NCBI GenBank assembly: GCA_913043155.1
Contig: CAJWLY010000114.1
Coordinates: forward strand, 1-5,081
DNA from: an uncultured Nitrospinaceae bacterium
GTDB taxonomy: Bacteria; Nitrospinota; Nitrospinia; Nitrospinales; VA-1
Reading direction: 5' to 3'
Length of the DNA: 5,081 nucleotides
Part shown: positions 3,463 through 5,081 of the stretch, piece by piece
Layout of the letters: every line of letters begins with the position of its first letter
Numbering within the stretch: the first letter of the stretch is position 1
Made by a program: the position numbers and the translations under genes
Notes under the pieces: generated by a model
The model's database searches: none
What the model saw: the letters and a program-made list of their open reading frames with translations, nothing else
What the model was told of the DNA's origin: nothing

Positions 3463-4815
3463 ATGATGGCACGAAGCAATATTTTAAATCTCAGCGAATT
3501 CATGCAAGGGTTAATAAAAAGAAACCCGGGAGAAAAAGAATTTCATCAAGCGGTTGAAGAAGTTGCCGCCAGTGTCATTCCTTTCATCAATGAGCGCCCC
3601 CAATATATCGAAAATCAAATTCTTGAGCGGATGACCGAGCCGAACCGAACGATCATTTTCCGGGTGTGCTGGGAAGATGATAGAGGGAATATCCGTATCA
3701 ACCGGGGTTACCGCGTACAATTCAATAACGCCATCGGACCTTATAAAGGGGGCCTTCGTTTTCATCCCTCTGTCAACTTAAGCATTCTCAAGTTTCTGGG
3801 TTTTGAACAAACATTCAAAAACAGCCTTACCACTCTTCCCATGGGTTCCGGAAAAGGCGGGTCGGATTTTAACCCGAAGGGAAAGTCGGAGCGGGAAATC
3901 ATGCGTTTTTGTCAAGCATTTATGACAGAACTATCAAAGTATATCGGTGAACACCTGGATATTCCCGCAGGAGATATTGGGGTCGGTGTAAGGGAAATTA
4001 GTTTCATGTTTGGCCAATATAAGCGCCTGAAAAATGAATTTACAGGAACTTTGACCGGAAAGGCCCTTGAATTCGGTGGAAGCCTCATACGAAAAGAAGC
4101 CACGGGTTATGGTTGCGCCTATTTTACGGAAGAAATGCTGGGACATCAGGGGGACTCCATCGAGGGGAAAACCTGTCTTGTCTCAGGATCCGGGAATGTC
4201 GCCCAATTTACCGCCCAGAAATTAATACATCTAGGAGGAAAAGTCATCACACTTTCTGATTCTTCCGGATTCATTCACGATCCGGATGGACTGAATAACG
4301 AAAAACTGGAATATATTATTGATTTAAAAACCAACCGTCGGGGAAGAATTTCTGAGTTCGCCGAAAAATTCAAATGCAAGTTTTATAAAGATAAAAAACC
4401 ATGGTCCGTGAAAGGAGACTTGGCATTTCCTTGTGCCACCCAAAATGAAATTGAATTATCGGATGCCAAACAACTCATAAAAAATGGTTGCAAGGCCCTC
4501 TCGGAAGGCGCCAACATGCCCACCACTCATGATGCGATTGATGCCTTAAATAAAGCCAAAATTATCTTCGCTCCGGGAAAAGCCGCCAACGCGGGAGGCG
4601 TCTCGGTGTCCGGACTTGAGATGACCCAAAACAGCATTCGCCTCGCGTGGCAAAGAGAAGAATTGGAACAACGGTTGAAAAATATCATGCATGATATCCA
4701 CCAGCAATGCATCAATTATGGAACGGAAAAAGATCATATCGATTATGTTAAGGGAGCAAACCTTGCCGGGTTTGTAAAGGTCGCCAAAGCAATGCTTGCT
4801 TATGGCGTAATCTGA
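3463..4815 (+). CDS. gdhA: NADP-specific glutamate dehydrogenase
   Basis: Catalyses reductive amination of 2-oxoglutarate with ammonium and NADPH to glutamate in the cytosol. The 450 residues match the hexameric bacterial NADP enzyme in length (E. coli 447) and over the whole chain. The substrate domain carries YKGGLRFHP (94-102, K95), the catalytic Lys region LPMGSGKGGSDFNP (125-138, K131) and PAGDIGVG (168-175, catalytic D171). The Rossmann dinucleotide fold shows SGSGNVAQ (241-248) and DSSG (266-269), consistent with NADP. CATQNE (324-329), SEGANMPTT (347-355) and APGKAANAGGVSVSGLEM (370-387) are further family blocks. AGGA (3452-3455) lies seven bases before the first of two adjacent ATGs, so 3463 is used. 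One oddity: the usual GGGKGG loop reads GSGKGG. No strong terminator follows; only the AT palindrome TTTTATAAAA (4819-4828) and repeat R2 lie before the convergent permease gene. Confidence 0.97.
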   Translation: MMARSNILNLSEFMQGLIKRNPGEKEFHQAVEEVAASVIPFINERPQYIENQILERMTEPNRTIIFRVCWEDDRGNIRINRGYRVQFNNAIGPYKGGLRFHPSVNLSILKFLGFEQTFKNSLTTLPMGSGKGGSDFNPKGKSEREIMRFCQAFMTELSKYIGEHLDIPAGDIGVGVREISFMFGQYKRLKNEFTGTLTGKALEFGGSLIRKEATGYGCAYFTEEMLGHQGDSIEGKTCLVSGSGNVAQFTAQKLIHLGGKVITLSDSSGFIHDPDGLNNEKLEYIIDLKTNRRGRISEFAEKFKCKFYKDKKPWSVKGDLAFPCATQNEIELSDAKQLIKNGCKALSEGANMPTTHDAIDALNKAKIIFAPGKAANAGGVSVSGLEMTQNSIRLAWQREELEQRLKNIMHDIHQQCINYGTEKDHIDYVKGANLAGFVKVAKAMLAYGVI

Positions 4816-4840
4816 TAATTTTATAAAACTTTGTTTCTCG

Positions 4841-4892
4841 CCCCCCCTTGCCTATCTCCTCCAGCAGGCATAGTGTAGGCATATACCCAACC
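4841..4892 (+). repeat. 52-base intergenic direct repeat R2, copy 2
   Basis: Second copy of 2699-2750 in the same orientation (45/52), between the convergent ends of gdhA and the permease gene. In this copy TTGCCTAT near the start and TAGGCATA near the end can pair weakly (TGCCTA with TAGGCA); copy 1 does not preserve that pairing, so it is not a conserved stem. Confidence 0.85.
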
Positions 4893-4911
4893 AGTTGAGC
4901 TCACTGCTTAA

Positions 4912-5081
4912 TCAGAGGGGCCAGACGACGAGGATCATAGGAACGGAAAGGACTATAATCAAAATTTCCAGCGGCAATCCCATGCGCCAGTAATCGCCGA
5001 ACTGGTATCCTGCCGGGCCCATGATCAATGTGTTGTTCTGATGTCCAATGGGGGTGAGAAAGGCGCACGACGCACCAACGG
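4912..5081 (-). CDS. SLC13/DASS-family permease, C-terminal end (partial)
   Basis: The last 55 codons of a membrane transporter that continues past the window edge; the stop TGA is at 4912-4914. The visible chain begins VGASCAFLTPIGHQNNT, continues LIMGPAGYQFGDYWRMGLPL and ends in a hydrophobic helix EILIIVLSVPMILVVWPL. The TPIGHQ-NT-MGP-GY-F-DY-R-GLPL pattern is characteristic of the last repeat and final helix of SLC13 (divalent anion:sodium symporter) proteins, including those with internal TrkA-C domains. Substrates of this family include dicarboxylates, sulfate and phosphate; this fragment does not tell which. It is convergent with gdhA, with 96 bases and repeat R2 between the two stop codons. 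Confidence 0.85.
   Translation of the reverse strand, partial: VGASCAFLTPIGHQNNTLIMGPAGYQFGDYWRMGLPLEILIIVLSVPMILVVWPL

Noticed and set aside
3511..4737. Several minus-strand frames of 62-84 codons inside gdhA, and similar frames in the flavoprotein gene
   Set aside because: All lie antisense to strongly supported genes and show no family motifs.
4841..4892. R2 copy 2 as an intrinsic terminator for gdhA and the permease gene
   Set aside because: The possible stem is short with a long loop, no T run follows, and copy 1 does not conserve the pairing.

Overview
The window is bacterial DNA from what looks like a Gram-negative cell with a denitrification-type nitrogen metabolism. Evidence for this is a secreted AniA-type copper nitrite reductase, an IscR/NsrR-like Rrf2 regulator and an NADP-type glutamate dehydrogenase. 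The sequence alone does not allow a safe taxonomic assignment.

Positions 1 to about 977 form a gene-poor accessory zone. It holds a small unrecognised minus-strand gene (194-412), a 42-base direct repeat in two copies (172-213, 631-672), and the 3' half of a tRNA-Lys(TTT) gene on the minus strand (494-543) followed by its own terminator. It also holds two tracts of 11-base-period direct repeats, the acidic 3' end of an otherwise missing minus-strand gene (685-837), a perfect hairpin (854-871) and a short plus-strand reading-frame tail (849-977). Together these read as the decayed end of an integrated element at a tRNA gene; that reading is an inference.

Positions 978-2593 are a compact regulatory unit. 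nirK (minus) and an rrf2-family regulator (plus) are transcribed divergently from a 154-base AT-rich spacer. The spacer carries a TTGACA-N17-TAAAAT promoter for nirK and an extended -10 promoter for rrf2. A perfect 18-base inverted repeat has one arm just downstream of each predicted start point, so both leaders begin with the same sequence. The regulator keeps three of the four IscR-type cluster ligands and has Ser in place of the middle Cys. A rho-independent terminator closes rrf2. The likely circuit is an Fe-S or NO/redox-responsive regulator controlling both itself and the NO-producing enzyme.

Positions 2594-5081 are more ordinary. A flavodoxin-fold FMN reductase with a Cys cluster (2814-3416) is followed after 46 bases by gdhA (3463-4815), probably as one transcript. 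A 52-base direct repeat (45/52 identical) stands immediately before and after this pair. The window ends in the C-terminus of an SLC13/DASS-type permease on the minus strand, convergent with gdhA.
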